64,000 nt of DNA, from NCBI GenBank assembly GCA_030267965.1, contig BRYA01000571.1:19307-83306 (forward strand), written 5' to 3'. The notes under the pieces were generated by a model. The model was given only the letters and a program-made list of their open reading frames with translations. It searched no databases and had not been told where the DNA came from. A program made the position numbers and the translations under genes. Shown here one piece after another: positions 1-10,762 of this stretch. The DNA is from Triparma columacea. Its lineage: Eukaryota > Sar > Bolidophyceae > Parmales > Triparmaceae. How positions within the stretch are numbered: position 1 is the first letter of the stretch; every line of letters begins with the position of its first letter.

Positions 1-18
1 AAATAAAGAAGATGTGGT

Positions 19-2034
19 ATGAAGGCTGAGGGCTTCTCAAAAAGTTGCTTCTTCTCTGTTTCTGCAAAAATTCTTGGCTTTTGGTTGGATTTGACATTCA
101 CTTTCTTGGTATACGTTGTCTGTGAGGGGCAGGATATGGCTAAATCTGACGGCCGCAATATCACACTAAACTTTCACCTCGACGGCACGCCATTCCCCAT
201 TCACACCCGTACCTTCCCCCTTCCCCCTCAATCATCTCAACAGTCTGCATGGAGTTCAATATTGGCTGCTGCAGGCGATTGTTTAGGGCTGAGCGACGTG
301 GAGGGGATATATACTAGCATCGGTGGCTACCCCGTGCATCGAGTTGCGAGCCTGCGCAATGGCGCGACCTATGCAGTTAGGCCCACTGAGGATTGTGCTA
401 TGAGTAAAAGCCTCTTGCCCCTCAGTACGAAAGAGAAGGCACAGGGTTACAACCCGACATTTCCTGCGTGGGAGAGTGTCGAGGAGGGCAGACAGGCGAA
501 GATTAAGCTCGAAGAGATGGAGAGAGAGTTTAGAGAAATGGGAGGGGGCGAGTTCTTGGAGGATGGTTCGGAAAAAGAGCACGTACACTTGGGTGGGGTC
601 GATATTGGTAAGAGTCATCAAAGTAGTTGGAGGGTGAGACTTGTGAAGAGAGGGAAACGAAATTGGAGGAGAAAGAAGGAAGGCTTGCCCCCCATTTACA
701 ACACTGACTCTGAGGGTAGCGACGAGGGAAGCAGTTGTGAAGGGCGGGGCAGCGACGATGGGAGTGATGACGGCTACGAAAGGGGGAATCCTGTTTTCAA
801 TAGCACAGCTGAGGGCTTCTACGACGAGTACAAGAGAATGCAAGTTGAGGTGGATGATGAAAGATGGATCGAAAGGTACGGCAAAGCGGGTGAGCCTCTG
901 AAACGTAACCTCAATGATTTTGCGGTAGTTGATGAGACCGGGAGGATACTCGACGACTGCCTGAGTATGCTTCGGGGAGAAGGAGGAAGACATACTGCCA
1001 CTGCGGGGGAGATTCTCGAAGCGATGGAGGACGGGATGAGAATTGGGAGAGAGAAGCAGAAATCTGAGGGCGAGCACAAAAGTAAATGCAAGCGAGTTGA
1101 GAAGTCGGGTGCTGGGGGGGGGGCATATTGCGGTGCGATAGATTTCCCCGGTGGTAAGACCGTGAAAAAACTGGGGCAAAGGCTGGAGGATGTGAGAAAG
1201 GACAACTTTGGGTCACTTGACCACCCACAAGGTTCTACGGTGGGCCTAGGAGGGAGCTACGATGGAATATCTGGTGGAGATTTTGGACCATATTCTTCTG
1301 TAGCTATTTACGGCTTGAGGGCCCTCGCTAGTGTCACCAAGTTGGACATCAAGCAGTGTGAGGAGTTCATGAGTCACAAGGGGCACAGGCTCGTCCTCAA
1401 GGCAATGATGGATCATAAGGACAACAGACATGTTGGCATGTTTGGCTCCCTATGCATGGCAAATGTGGCGAGCGGAAAAAGTGGCAAGGCCAATGCGACC
1501 ACCCTGGCGAAGGCTGGAGCGGTCAAAGAAATCTGCCGAAGGCTCGAGGTCAATAAGGCACAGGACGACGTCTGCTGGGGGGCTCTCATGGCACTATGGA
1601 AGCTTGCTGAGGCAGGGATTTACGACATATGCGAACAGATTGTAAAGCATGGTGGCGTCAAGAATGCTGTCAAGGCAGGAAAACGACACTTAGATAACAT
1701 CAAAGTCCATCAGTATAGCGTTTGGATGATGAGGGAACTCGCAAGGTGCGGAATGGAATATGAATGTAGGATGGATGAGGGCCTCTTCTTGTGCGGATTT
1801 GTCTCGAGGCGGTACTACGATAATGAATACATTGCAGAAGCTGCTGCAGAGCTTGAACAGCTTCTCATGACTGGCGTTGACACCGAAACGGAGGAGGGAA
1901 GGTGGTGGCGAAGAGAAATGGAAGAGGGGAGGGCTACAGGGGGGGGCAGCGTTGATGACCACGAAGTTGTCAGGCTGCTCAACAAATTTCCGCGAGGAGA
2001 CAGAATGGGTGTTTTTGGTGGAGGAGCAAAGTAA
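19..2034 (+). CDS. Armadillo-repeat-like protein of unknown function
   Basis: Single-exon reading frame of 671 codons from the first ATG at 19. A second in-frame ATG at 136 would drop a hydrophobic leader (about residues 17-33) and start directly on a small beta-rich segment, so I think 136 is at least as likely. Residues about 40-125 look like a ubiquitin-like or doublecortin-like fold ending in a GATYAV-type turn; this is a weak resemblance. The middle (about 170-400) is charged and low complexity, with Ser/Asp/Gly runs. Residues about 430-620 form helical repeats typical of armadillo proteins (for example AIYGLRALASV and CWGALMALWKLAEAG), suggesting a protein-interaction scaffold. No catalytic motif is visible. 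The exact family is not recognised. Confidence 0.75.
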   Translation: MKAEGFSKSCFFSVSAKILGFWLDLTFTFLVYVVCEGQDMAKSDGRNITLNFHLDGTPFPIHTRTFPLPPQSSQQSAWSSILAAAGDCLGLSDVEGIYTSIGGYPVHRVASLRNGATYAVRPTEDCAMSKSLLPLSTKEKAQGYNPTFPAWESVEEGRQAKIKLEEMEREFREMGGGEFLEDGSEKEHVHLGGVDIGKSHQSSWRVRLVKRGKRNWRRKKEGLPPIYNTDSEGSDEGSSCEGRGSDDGSDDGYERGNPVFNSTAEGFYDEYKRMQVEVDDERWIERYGKAGEPLKRNLNDFAVVDETGRILDDCLSMLRGEGGRHTATAGEILEAMEDGMRIGREKQKSEGEHKSKCKRVEKSGAGGGAYCGAIDFPGGKTVKKLGQRLEDVRKDNFGSLDHPQGSTVGLGGSYDGISGGDFGPYSSVAIYGLRALASVTKLDIKQCEEFMSHKGHRLVLKAMMDHKDNRHVGMFGSLCMANVASGKSGKANATTLAKAGAVKEICRRLEVNKAQDDVCWGALMALWKLAEAGIYDICEQIVKHGGVKNAVKAGKRHLDNIKVHQYSVWMMRELARCGMEYECRMDEGLFLCGFVSRRYYDNEYIAEAAAELEQLLMTGVDTETEEGRWWRREMEEGRATGGGSVDDHEVVRLLNKFPRGDRMGVFGGGAK

Positions 2035-2358
2035 GGAGACAACAAAAAGAGTTGAGAAACAAGAAGGGAAACACTTCATCCTTGTTAACGACGGCGACGA
2101 CGACGGCGAAGGCCACATGAAAAGAACGCCTTCAGTCTTCTTTTCCGCATTTCCGTCTAGCTTCGGCGTTGACGTGGGGGTCGGGGGGAGTGACGCATAG
2201 CGACGGGGACACTCTAGTCCCGCCCTTATTTGCATGCCAAACGTCGCAATTTTAAAATTTTCCACCAACCTGATGATTGCGCTCACTTGGGTAACTGGGG
2301 TCACAAGGATCACATGTCATTTGATCCCAACACTACACTCCACATACAACATCTTACT
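2035..2358. other. Intergenic gap, no gene seen
   Basis: This 324-base stretch lies between the armadillo-like gene and the GH3 gene, both on the plus strand. It should hold the 3' end of the first transcript and the promoter of the second. I see no RNA gene or repeat; open frames crossing it are short and lack family features. Confidence 0.5.
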
Positions 2359-4865
2359 ATGAAACTTGTCACGGCTGCCCTTTTTTTCTCCGTTGTTCAC
2401 GCTGACCCTTGGCTTCAGAACCCATGCCTCACGGATGACTTCAGCGATGCAATATTCTGTGATCCCTCGACACCAATTGATGATCGTGTCAAGGTAGGTG
2501 CCCTTCCCCTACCTATTACCTCCGTCTCCTCCTTGCTCACACCGCTCGCTTCCGCACAATATCCCTTTAGGACATTGTCAACCGCCTCACTTGGGAAGAA
2601 AAGGTGGCAATCATAGGCGACCAGGTGCAGCCCGCTATTGATTCCATTGGCATCCCTGCCTACACCTGGTGGAACGAAGCTTCCACTGGGGTAGCTTCAG
2701 ATGACAACGCCGTCACTACAAAGTTCGCCTTTCCTATTACCACGGGTATGTCTTTCAACCGCACCCTCTGGAAGGAGACAGGGGCTCAGATCGGCCGTGA
2801 GGCCAGGGCACTCATGAACGCTGGAAAGGCCTACTCGACTTTCTGGGCCCCGGTCGTTAATCTCGCTAGAGAGCCCCGTTGGGGCAGGAACATTGAGGTC
2901 CCCAGTGAGGACCCTTTCCAGTCTGGGGAGTATGCCACTGCCTTTGTGAAGGGTTTCCAGGAGTCCCCTGACGATCCTTACCACGTTCAGGCCTCCGCTT
3001 GCTGCAAGCACTTTGTCGGGAATGAAATGGAGGATTCCATGGAGGTTGGACAGCATGATGACCGCAACCACGTCGACACTGCAATTACAATGCAAGATCT
3101 CTTTGATTCCTACCTTCCCCCCTTCCAGGCTTGTGTCGAGGAGGGCAGGGTGACTTCCCTCATGTGTTCCTACAACGCTGTAAATGGTGTCCCTTCTTGT
3201 GCCAACGACTGGCTTCTCAACACCGTCGCTCGCGATGCTTGGGAATTCGACGGAGCTATTGTCTCCGACTGCGATGCTGACAGAGATGTGTTTGAGAGGT
3301 GAGAACGCCCGAGATTTGGATGTAGAGCATGAGAGATGTCTTTTGCACCTTTGTGCCCTTTGGTCATGGTGTTTGCGTTGCTAACCACCATTGTTGCTCG
3401 TCACAGCCACCATTTCACCGAAACCCCCGAGGCCTCAGTGCGCGAGATCCTCCGCGCCGGAACGGACGTCGATTGCGGCCATTTCGTGCTTGAGAACATT
3501 CAGTCCGCCATCGACAAGGGTGTTGTGACCGTGGAGGACGTCGACTTGGCCATTTCACGCCAGTTCCGCCTTCGCATGCGCCTTTCTCACTTCGACCCCG
3601 AGGGACCTCTCCAGAAGATTCCCATGAGTGATGTCTGCTCCGACTTCTCCATTGACCTTTCTCACGATGGCCTCGTCCAGTCTGCAACTCTTCTCAAGAA
3701 CGATGGAGACACTCTCCCTCTTTCTGCCAAGGAAGCTGGCTCGATTGTCGTCATTGGACCCAACTCGGAGCTCGGACAGGCCACTGCTTCCTACTACGGT
3801 CCCGAGCGCCACTGCCTTGGAAACTTTACCCTTGTTGATGCTATCAAGGACTACGTTGAGGATACTACTACTGTGGCTGGTGTTGACGAGGTCTTGAGCG
3901 AGGACATCTCAGGAATTCCCGACGCAGTGAAGGCTGCTGAGCAGGCCGATCAAGTTATCCTCGCTGTCGGCACTGACCTCACCTGGGCCAGGGAAGCCCA
4001 CGATGCCGAATCTATTGCCTTTACCGACGCTCAGGCCCAGCTCATCGAGCAGGTCTCCGCCGCTGCCAAGAAACCCGTCGTCCTTGTCATGTTCACTGCC
4101 ACCCCCCTCGACATCTCCGACGTTTTGGAAAACAAGAATATCGGCGCCGTCTTGCACGTTGGGCAACCTTCCGTTACTATCAAGGGAGCCGGTGACTTGC
4201 TCTTCGGAAAGAGAAGCCCTGCCGGAAGGATGGTCCAAACCATTTACAAGAAGGAGTACATGGACATGATCTCCATCTTCGACTTCAACATGCGGCCGGG
4301 CCCTTCCACCTTCCCTCGCCCTGACTGCACCCTCATCGATGACGTTGACAGTTGCGAACGTGGCACCAATCCGGGCCGCACTTACAGGTTTTACACTGGA
4401 GAGCCCGTTGTCGAATTTGGTTTCGGGCTTGGTTACACTACTTTCGATTACAGCGTCGTCGACGCGAAGCAGACCATGGACTTGAAGGAGGTTGAGAAAA
4501 TGCTCAGGGAGGCTGAGGAGATCGGCAAGATTGGTACCTTGAAGAAGAACGTGAAAGACGAATCGGGTTTCATCATCGAAGTCACCAACACAGGTGACAT
4601 GGATGCCGACGAAGTTGTTCTTGGTTTCGTTACTCCTCCGGGAGCTGGCACCGACGGTGCCCCCCTCAAAAGTCTCTTCGCGTTCGAGAGGATTCATGTC
4701 AAAGCTGGGGAGACCGAGACTGTGACGCTTGTTCCTGGGCTGACAGACTACACCATCGTACAGCAGGATGGCGTCAGGGTCGCAAGGGAGGGAAAGTACA
4801 CCTTCGAGTTCGGAGTTAAGAGCGGTGGTGCCTTTACCAAGCTCCAACAGTATGCTGCGGTATAG
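2359..4865 (+). CDS. Secreted glycoside hydrolase family 3 (beta-xylosidase/beta-glucosidase-like)
   Basis: Three exons, 2359-2493, 2571-3298 and 3407-4865, join in phase to give about 773 residues, a normal GH3 length. The start at 2359 gives a clean signal peptide (MKLVTAALFFSVVHA), so the enzyme is probably secreted or in the endomembrane system. The N-terminal (beta/alpha)8 domain shows the substrate-loop segment around YTWWNEAS, the conserved EPRWGRN strand and the KHF..NE segment. The nucleophile motif VSDCDA carries the catalytic Asp, and the second intron falls a few residues after it. The C-terminal half holds the alpha/beta sandwich and a fibronectin-III-like tail. The WWNEA and AGTDVDCG signatures resemble plant-type beta-xylosidase/arabinosidase members more than bacterial cellobiases, but substrate cannot be fixed from sequence. 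Confidence 0.9.
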
Positions 4866-5006
4866 ATTGCTTTTGTGCTTGACGAATTGCGTCTGACAAT
4901 TTGAAGTGGCAAGGACTAGAACAAAGAGTTGAGTCAAAAGAGGTTTTCTCCCCTAAATTTTTCTTTTATTGCATTATCACGAGGCATCCCCTCCTGCAAA
5001 AAAAAA

Positions 5007-5031
5007 CCAATCTCCCCAAAAAAAAGCCAAT
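5007..5031 (+). promoter_or_regulatory. Two CCAAT boxes upstream of the DHODH gene
   Basis: Two CCAAT pentamers, at 5007-5011 and 5027-5031, sit in near-identical A-rich surroundings 20 bases apart. NF-Y-type CCAAT elements are common in eukaryotic promoters. Their closeness to the ATG at 5041 is a caution that the true first DHODH exon may lie further downstream. Confidence 0.3.
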
Positions 5032-5040
5032 TTCTGTGAC

Positions 5041-6721
5041 ATGCTCAGTCGCTTCTTGAAGGAACGCGTGCAGGGCAGGAATTACGCGGTTCTATCCTTT
5101 GCTGTACGCTATAATTTTGGGGGAGATCCGTTGTTCTTTTGTGGTCTTTTGCAAACTTTCACTTCCCTCTTTCGTCCACTTCTTTAGTTTTTTGTGAATT
5201 TGACTGCGAAACCATAATTCTAACTTTATCTCTCGCCAAAAACTTACAGTTTCTTGTTGGTGTATTCAATCCCGACGACTACGCTGGTGTGAGTATCACG
5301 TGGTGGAAATTTTTTGTTCTCACATGTTTCTCTTCCTCTCCGACCTCACCTTCCGCCCTCTTTATCTGACTCTCACGCTTCACACACAAGATTCGTTCGT
5401 CGTCATATTACAAAAAATTTAGCGATGAATACGCCACGCCTCTTGTAAAGCGCTTCCTGGATGGGGAGCAGGCACACAATTTTGCCGTAAAGGCAGTTCA
5501 CTATGCAGGGGTTAGAGATGGAGAGAGAATGGGTTACCACGACACAGATAAGGTTCTAGAGACGAAAATATACCGTAAATCTGACAAATATAAGGAGGGC
5601 AAGCCACTAGTTCTTCGAAACTGTGTGGGTTTGGCTGCTGGTTTTGACAAGCATGGGGAGTCAATAGTTCCTCTTCTCGCCGCTGGTTTTGGGTTCGTTG
5701 AAGTCGGTAGCATCACGCCTTTGCCTCAAGATGGCAACGCAAGGCCGCGGGTCTTTCGGCTTGAGGAGGATGAGGGTGTTATCAATAGGTATGGTTTCAA
5801 CAGTGTTGGAGGGAGGGTGGGAAAAGGAAACATCATCAGTGGTTTGATGGAGCGCGAAAGGAAGATGAAGGTGGGTTGTCGGAAGAAGGGGGGGGAGGCC
5901 AGTATAGCAGAGGGGAGGGGATGGTGGTCGTTTGTTCTTGTACGCAGTCTCTGTTCTCAGCGCACTGGTAGACAATCCTTCTAACTCAGGCCGCGACCTC
6001 CCTACCAAATACCTAGGAACTCGATGTTGATGCAGGAGTCTTGGGGATAAACCTTGGCAAGAACAAGCTATCCGCGGTTGCCGTTTCTGACTACCTTACA
6101 GGAATCCAGAACTTCTCCCAGTCTTACATGCCCGACAATCGCACCGGGGAGTACATCGTGATCAACGTCAGCAGCCCCAACACCCCGGGCCTCAGAGGTT
6201 TACAGGAAAAGGGCAAACTGGAGAGTCTGCTCAAAGCCTGCGTGGATGGAGTAAAGAAATACAATGAGAAGAAAGAACCGCCCTTACTCTTTGTGAAGAT
6301 CGCTCCTGACTTGACAGAAGCAGAACTCAAGGATGTTGCATCAGTTATAATGGAATCTGGCATCGATGGCGTCATAGTAAGTAACACCACGAACAGCAGA
6401 CCAGACAGCTTACTGAGCCAAAATAAGGGAGAGAAAGGAGGACTGAGCGGCAAGCCTGTCAAGGAGTTGTCCACATCAGTCATCAGGAGCATGTACAGAC
6501 ATACCGGTGGATCGGTGCCAATTATTGGAGTTGGGGGTATAAGCAGTGCGGAGGATGCTTACGAGAAGATCCAAGCTGGAGCCGTGGCAGTGCAACTCTA
6601 CAGCAGCTTGACTTACAAGGGGTTGGGTGTCGTCGGCGATATTAAGCAGGGCCTTAAAGGTCTTCTCCGTGCAGATGGATACGCGAACATTGGTGAAGCG
6701 GTCGGGAAAAAGCAGGATTAG
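5041..6721 (+). CDS. DHODH: Dihydroorotate dehydrogenase, class 2 (quinone-linked)
   Basis: Oxidises dihydroorotate to orotate in pyrimidine synthesis, passing electrons to quinone. The secure exons are 5391-5870 and 6017-6721; joining them at the 6016 acceptor restores frame and gives the segment leading into [11 protein letters not shown]. Visible family signatures are [11 protein letters not shown], the [11 protein letters not shown] flavin segment, [21 protein letters not shown] (the Ser is the class 2 catalytic base) and [12 protein letters not shown] with the terminal phosphate-binding helix. The N-terminal alpha-helical region and NRYGFNS identify the membrane-associated class. Two small 5' exons, 5041-5103 and 5250-5288, are phase-compatible and would add a short hydrophobic leader for about 428 residues in total. 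These are my least certain exons; the upstream acceptor at 5390 is good. Confidence 0.85.
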
Positions 6722-6798
6722 AGGAGATATAGGAAGAGGAAGACGAGGGAACTTCTTACTTTTTCAAAAGAAGATTTTTTTACGTCTAATTATTACGT

Positions 6799-7155
6799 CT
6801 AATTATTGACTGACCATGTGTGACCGCAACCGGGACAATCATAAAACGCAGTCTGGCCCTCGTCTACAGATCGCAGTTGCAGTGTGTAATACTCAACCTC
6901 TGCCCTATCACACTTAGGACAAGGTTCATCAATTGTTGCCCGATTCAAACCAGAATTTGCCGCAGCTCGAGCTTGTTCTGCATCGGACTTGGACCAATTA
7001 GGCTGCTCGGTAGGAGCCGAAGTGGCAGATTTGCACCTCTTGCTTGAAGAAAGAAGGGAGAGCGTTGACTTGGCTTGACAGCAGGGGCAAACCAGATCGC
7101 CTGACGACCTCAAATTCAAAGAAGTACCGCATTCCGAGCAGAAGGGGAACCCCAT
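6799..7155 (-). CDS. RPA12: DNA-directed RNA polymerase I subunit RPA12
   Basis: Intronless, 118 residues, close to the usual family size. An N-terminal zinc ribbon (CSECG, then CPCC) is followed by a linker and a C-terminal TFIIS-like zinc ribbon: CPKC, then RSVDEGQTAFYDCPGCGH. The DE pair in that hairpin loop corresponds to the acidic residues that support RNA cleavage in TFIIS and RPA12. The protein is expected in the nucleolus as part of Pol I, promoting transcript cleavage and termination during pre-rRNA synthesis. It is transcribed away from the carrier gene at 7379 across a 223-base shared upstream region. Pol II RPB9 and Pol III RPC11 are the alternatives; the overall length and the linker fit RPA12 best. 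Confidence 0.85.
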   Translation of the reverse strand: MGFPFCSECGTSLNLRSSGDLVCPCCQAKSTLSLLSSSKRCKSATSAPTEQPNWSKSDAEQARAAANSGLNRATIDEPCPKCDRAEVEYYTLQLRSVDEGQTAFYDCPGCGHTWSVNN

Positions 7156-7236
7156 TGAACCTGTTTGGGTGCGTGGTGTTGTTTTGTTGTATTTTTGGGA
7201 AATCCAAGCGAGTGGCCAGAGTGGTGGTGGGTTATC

Positions 7237-7249
7237 GGTTAGGGTTAGC
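7237..7249 (+). promoter_or_regulatory. Telo-box-like element between RPA12 and the carrier gene
   Basis: The sequence ggttagggttagc contains almost two copies of the TTAGGG telomeric unit. It lies about 80 bases upstream of the RPA12 start and about 130 bases upstream of the carrier start. In plants, telo-boxes (AAACCCTAA) are enriched upstream of ribosome-biogenesis genes. A similar role here is inference. Confidence 0.35.
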
Positions 7250-7378
7250 TTTTAAACCGGAAGGATATCGTCGCAAGTTTTCCATTTCTCACCCTCCATG
7301 TTCCCTTTTCTTTCTACGACTGTCTTAAGTTGCTTGCTTGTGGTAAAGCAATTTAGTGCTGAGTGCTGGCCAAAAAAA

Positions 7379-8341
7379 ATGCTCCAATTACTCATAGTTC
7401 TAATCCTTGTTACCCTTCCCATTTGCTCTCCATTTTCTGGCGCTGTGTTGTCTAAGAAACCCTTGAGTTTGGTGACAAGAAATGCTCTTCCTTCCTTCCT
7501 TCCTTTTGACCTTTCCTCCGCCCTGACTTCGAGTGTCGCAGCAGGAAAGTCTTCGCTTGTTCAAGTAACGCTGTTAATGTGGACGCGCACTGTGTTAAAC
7601 TATCAGTATCGGAATGGTGTAGATTTTTCGACCGCTCTAGAAACACTTGTGGAGGAGGGTGGTATTCCTCGTCTGTACTCTGGGCTCCCCTTCGCTCTTG
7701 TCCAGGTTCCTACTTCTCGATTTTGTGACGTACTCGCGAACGAAATCGCCCAGCAGCTCAGCTTCCCACTCCCGATAAAGTCCTTTGCCGGCTCTTCCAT
7801 TGCTGCTTGCTTTCGGGTTGCTGTAACTCCACTTGACACAATCAAAACGACCCTGCAGGTGTCTGGACCTGGCGCTCTTTCCAAAATTGTCGAGGAGGTG
7901 CGGGGGGACGGGATCGAGCGCCTCTTCCGGGGTGGGCTTGGCAATGCTGCGGCGAGCATCGTTGGTCATTACCCTTTCTTCCTGACTTACAATTTTTTGA
8001 CTGACAGCATTCCCGAGACTGCGAGATCTCCTAGCACAGAAGACGGGCTGCTTGCGTTTCTCGTGTGGCGTGGCGTTGTCGGTGTTGGTGCAAGTGGTGT
8101 GTCTGATGTCGTGAGCAATACTGTGAGGGTGCTGAAAACGTATCGCCAGACTTCCCAAGAGAAGGTGACATACGGGGAAGCCTTCGGTCTTCTATTGGAA
8201 GAGGAGGGAGGGGACTTGCTCGCCTTGGCGACCAGGGGCTTGGGTACGAGGCTTTCTATAAACGCGGTGCAAGCTGGCTTGTTTTCTATAGGGTGGAAGT
8301 ATATCTCTCTCCTTCAAGGTGTCAACGGCGATGTTTCATAA
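7379..8341 (+). CDS. Mitochondrial carrier family (SLC25-like) transporter
   Basis: About 320 residues from ATG 7379; the longer frame from 7298 is less likely because it adds a poorly composed leader. A three-repeat carrier architecture is suggested. The second repeat keeps the canonical signature (PLDTIKTTLQ, i.e. PxDxxK), followed by a GGL-type turn (RLFRGGLGNAAAS). The first and third repeats are degenerate (LLMWTRTVLN and VSNTVRVLKTY), which is common in atypical or plastid-envelope carriers. The N-terminus is a strongly hydrophobic leader (LLIVLILVTLPIC), unusual for a mitochondrial carrier and compatible with a signal peptide and a secondary-plastid destination. The substrate cannot be inferred. 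Confidence 0.75.
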   Translation: MLQLLIVLILVTLPICSPFSGAVLSKKPLSLVTRNALPSFLPFDLSSALTSSVAAGKSSLVQVTLLMWTRTVLNYQYRNGVDFSTALETLVEEGGIPRLYSGLPFALVQVPTSRFCDVLANEIAQQLSFPLPIKSFAGSSIAACFRVAVTPLDTIKTTLQVSGPGALSKIVEEVRGDGIERLFRGGLGNAAASIVGHYPFFLTYNFLTDSIPETARSPSTEDGLLAFLVWRGVVGVGASGVSDVVSNTVRVLKTYRQTSQEKVTYGEAFGLLLEEEGGDLLALATRGLGTRLSINAVQAGLFSIGWKYISLLQGVNGDVS

Positions 8342-8609
8342 ACGAGTCTGGATTCAATGTCGCAATATTGGTTTAAAAAAGCAATTTATTGAGATGATTC
8401 CTGTACTGACTGGCTTTAAAGCTGCGGTCGATGGAAGGAAAGATTCAGGAAAGATTGTTTTTCAAATACTAGCGAAATTAGATTACCCTCGCTTATCCTC
8501 TCTCCCTTAGACCTCGTTTTTATGGCTGACCTTGCCTTTGAACAACCCCCTGTGGAGGGCTTCTTTACGCTCAGTTTCCAGTCTTCATTATTGGGGGAGC
8601 TCATGTTGT

Positions 8610-10762
8610 TTAGTGGTGGAAGAGCCTCACACCTGTCATGCACATTCCCATGTCATATTCGTCGCAGCACTCGATGATGGCCTTGTCGGCAACACTACCC
8701 CCGGGCTGGACAACGAAGCTCACGCCGACCTTGGACGCGTGGTCGATGCCGTCGCGGAAGGGAAAGAAAGCATCAGAGCTGAGGATCACCCCAGAGAGCT
8801 CCTTCATGTAGGCCTCCTTGGTATCGCTCGTGAGAGGCTCAGGAACCACCTCAAAGTTGGCCTCCCACCTGACACGCTCCTCGGTGGTGAAATCACCCTC
8901 GATGTACCTAACCCTGGCATTGACACGGTCCTGGCGTTTCACTCCAACCTTGAACTTGAGCCCGAGGACCTGAGGATGCTGGCGAAGCATGAAGGTAGCG
9001 ACCTTGCGGCCGGCGAGCTTCACGCAGTCTACACGGGACTGTTGGCCAGCACCAATTCCTACCATCTGTCCATTTTTGCCGAAACCGACAGAGTTGGACT
9101 GGGTGTACTTGAGAGTAATACAGCCGAGGATCATATCGCGCTTCACATCGTCGTCCACCACCCTCTTGGTGACGCTTTCCTTCATATGGTCGGCGCTGAC
9201 AATGATGCTGTTCCTCTTCTGACTGAAGGCCATGCCGAAGACCTCCCTGTACTCCATAGAGGGGGGTACAAAGTCAGGAGTCGCTTCAAGGATGATAAAG
9301 TTACCCTTCTTCTTCTGTTTCAATATCTCGAGGGCCTCGGGCGTGTAACCGGCCGCGATGATTCCGTCAGAGACCTCCTTCTTGAGATAGAGAGCAGTCC
9401 CTTCGTCGACGATGTCGGATATGGCCGCAAAGTCGCCAAAGCTGCACATGGGGTCGGCATTCCTGGCCCTGATGTAGGCGAGGGCTGAAGGTGTGAGGGA
9501 TGCGGCATCAGTCTCAGAGATCTCAAACGCCTGGCACTCGGTTGGGGTGAGGGGGACGGCGAGGGCAGCTCCGGCAGGAGAAACGTGCTTGAAGGAGGTG
9601 GCTGCGGCCAGGCCAGTTGCCTCCTTCAGTTCCTTGACAAGTTGCCAGGCATTGGCCGCGTCAAGGAGGTTGATGTAACCAGGCTTTCCATTGACGACAC
9701 TGAAGGGCAGAGGAGAGCCAAGAATGGAGGAAATTCCGGCAGGCTTCTGCTGGGGGTTGCAGCCGTACTTGAGAGGGTACTCGGGCTGGTAGATGCGGGC
9801 AGCAACGGGGGCCTCTGATTCAAGCTGGGATGCGAAGTAAGAGGCAATCGAGGAGTCGTAAGCGGCCGAGGTAGCATAAGCGCGGGCTGCAAACCTGCCG
9901 AGGGTAAAAGGAATGTGTTAGTGCGAGCAAGGAGAGGACGAGACGACATCACAGTGATCCAGCAATCCCACTATGTATTGAATGTCCACAAATGGAATCC
10001 TCACCTCTTCCTGAGGGCCAGGGTGGTTCCACCTTCATTAGACTTCATGGTGTCAATAAGCTCAGCGTACTGAGACGGAGAAGTGACAATTGTGGTGTAG
10101 GCGTGGTTTTTGGCCGTGCTGCGAAGCATCGAGGGGCCACCAATGTCAATGTTCTCCACACACATCTCAAAGGGCGAACCCTTGGCCACAGTTGCCTCGA
10201 AGGGGTAAAGGTTGAGGATGGTCATGTCGATGACACCAATATCGTTGTCCTTCATGTCCTTCTCGTGCTGCTCGTTGCCCCTGACAGCCAAGAGGCCCCC
10301 ATGGATCTTGGGGTGCAGGGTCTTGACACGGCCGTCAAGGCACTCAGGAGACTTGGTGTGTTCCGCGACATCCTTGCAGGCAAGCCCTGCTTCCCTAATC
10401 TTTGCGGCAGTCCCACCTGTCGAAAGCAACTCGCACCCGATACTACTGAGATAAGTGGCAAGCTCTACGATACCGGTCTTGTCAGAGACAGAAATCAAAG
10501 CCCTAACTGGCTTAATGACGTCGACGGTGTTACCTGTGGAGAAAGTAAGGGTGGGTTAGATGTCATGACCGCAAACGCAGGATCTAGCTGCCCCCCTCCC
10601 AGCCAATCCATAACGACACACCCGGCAGTGCAAAAGTCAAGGAAATTTACTTCCCCACACACACAAACGCAAACAACGGGCTCAACAGACAAATATCCAA
10701 AATAAACAATTGCAACATTTGCCGAACGTACCGGTAACAGCGGAAAGGATGTGAGGGGCCAT
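8610..10762 (-). CDS. ATIC: Bifunctional AICAR transformylase / IMP cyclohydrolase (PurH/ATIC)
   Basis: Catalyses the last two steps of de novo IMP synthesis. Exons on the minus strand are 10762-10732, 10533-10005 and 9894-8610; phases agree at both introns and give about 614 residues. The N-terminal IMP cyclohydrolase (MGS-like) domain shows [30 protein letters not shown] and NLYPFEATV. The C-terminal transformylase domain carries the catalytic Lys-His in [11 protein letters not shown], the [15 protein letters not shown] strand, and the [10 protein letters not shown] and QPGGSVAD segments. The first exon codes for only ten complete codons. It is divergent from the MFS gene at 11037, with 274 bases between the starts. 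No targeting peptide is evident, so a cytosolic enzyme is expected. Confidence 0.95.

Noticed and set aside
283..1228. Several long minus-strand frames opposite the first gene
   Set aside because: They are antisense shadows of the armadillo-like gene: Ser/Pro/Leu-rich, overlapping one another, with no family motif.
3909..4937. 342-codon minus-strand frame opposite the GH3 gene
   Set aside because: It mirrors the well-supported GH3 exon codon by codon and has no recognisable domain; it reflects codon bias on the other strand.
6017..6040. DHODH acceptor at 6035 (tgcag)
   Set aside because: It is stronger by eye, but phase does not match the preceding exon; the acceptor at 6016 keeps frame.
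8532..9488. 318-codon plus-strand frame opposite PurH
   Set aside because: The minus strand encodes unambiguous PurH motifs here, and the plus frame is its reverse shadow.
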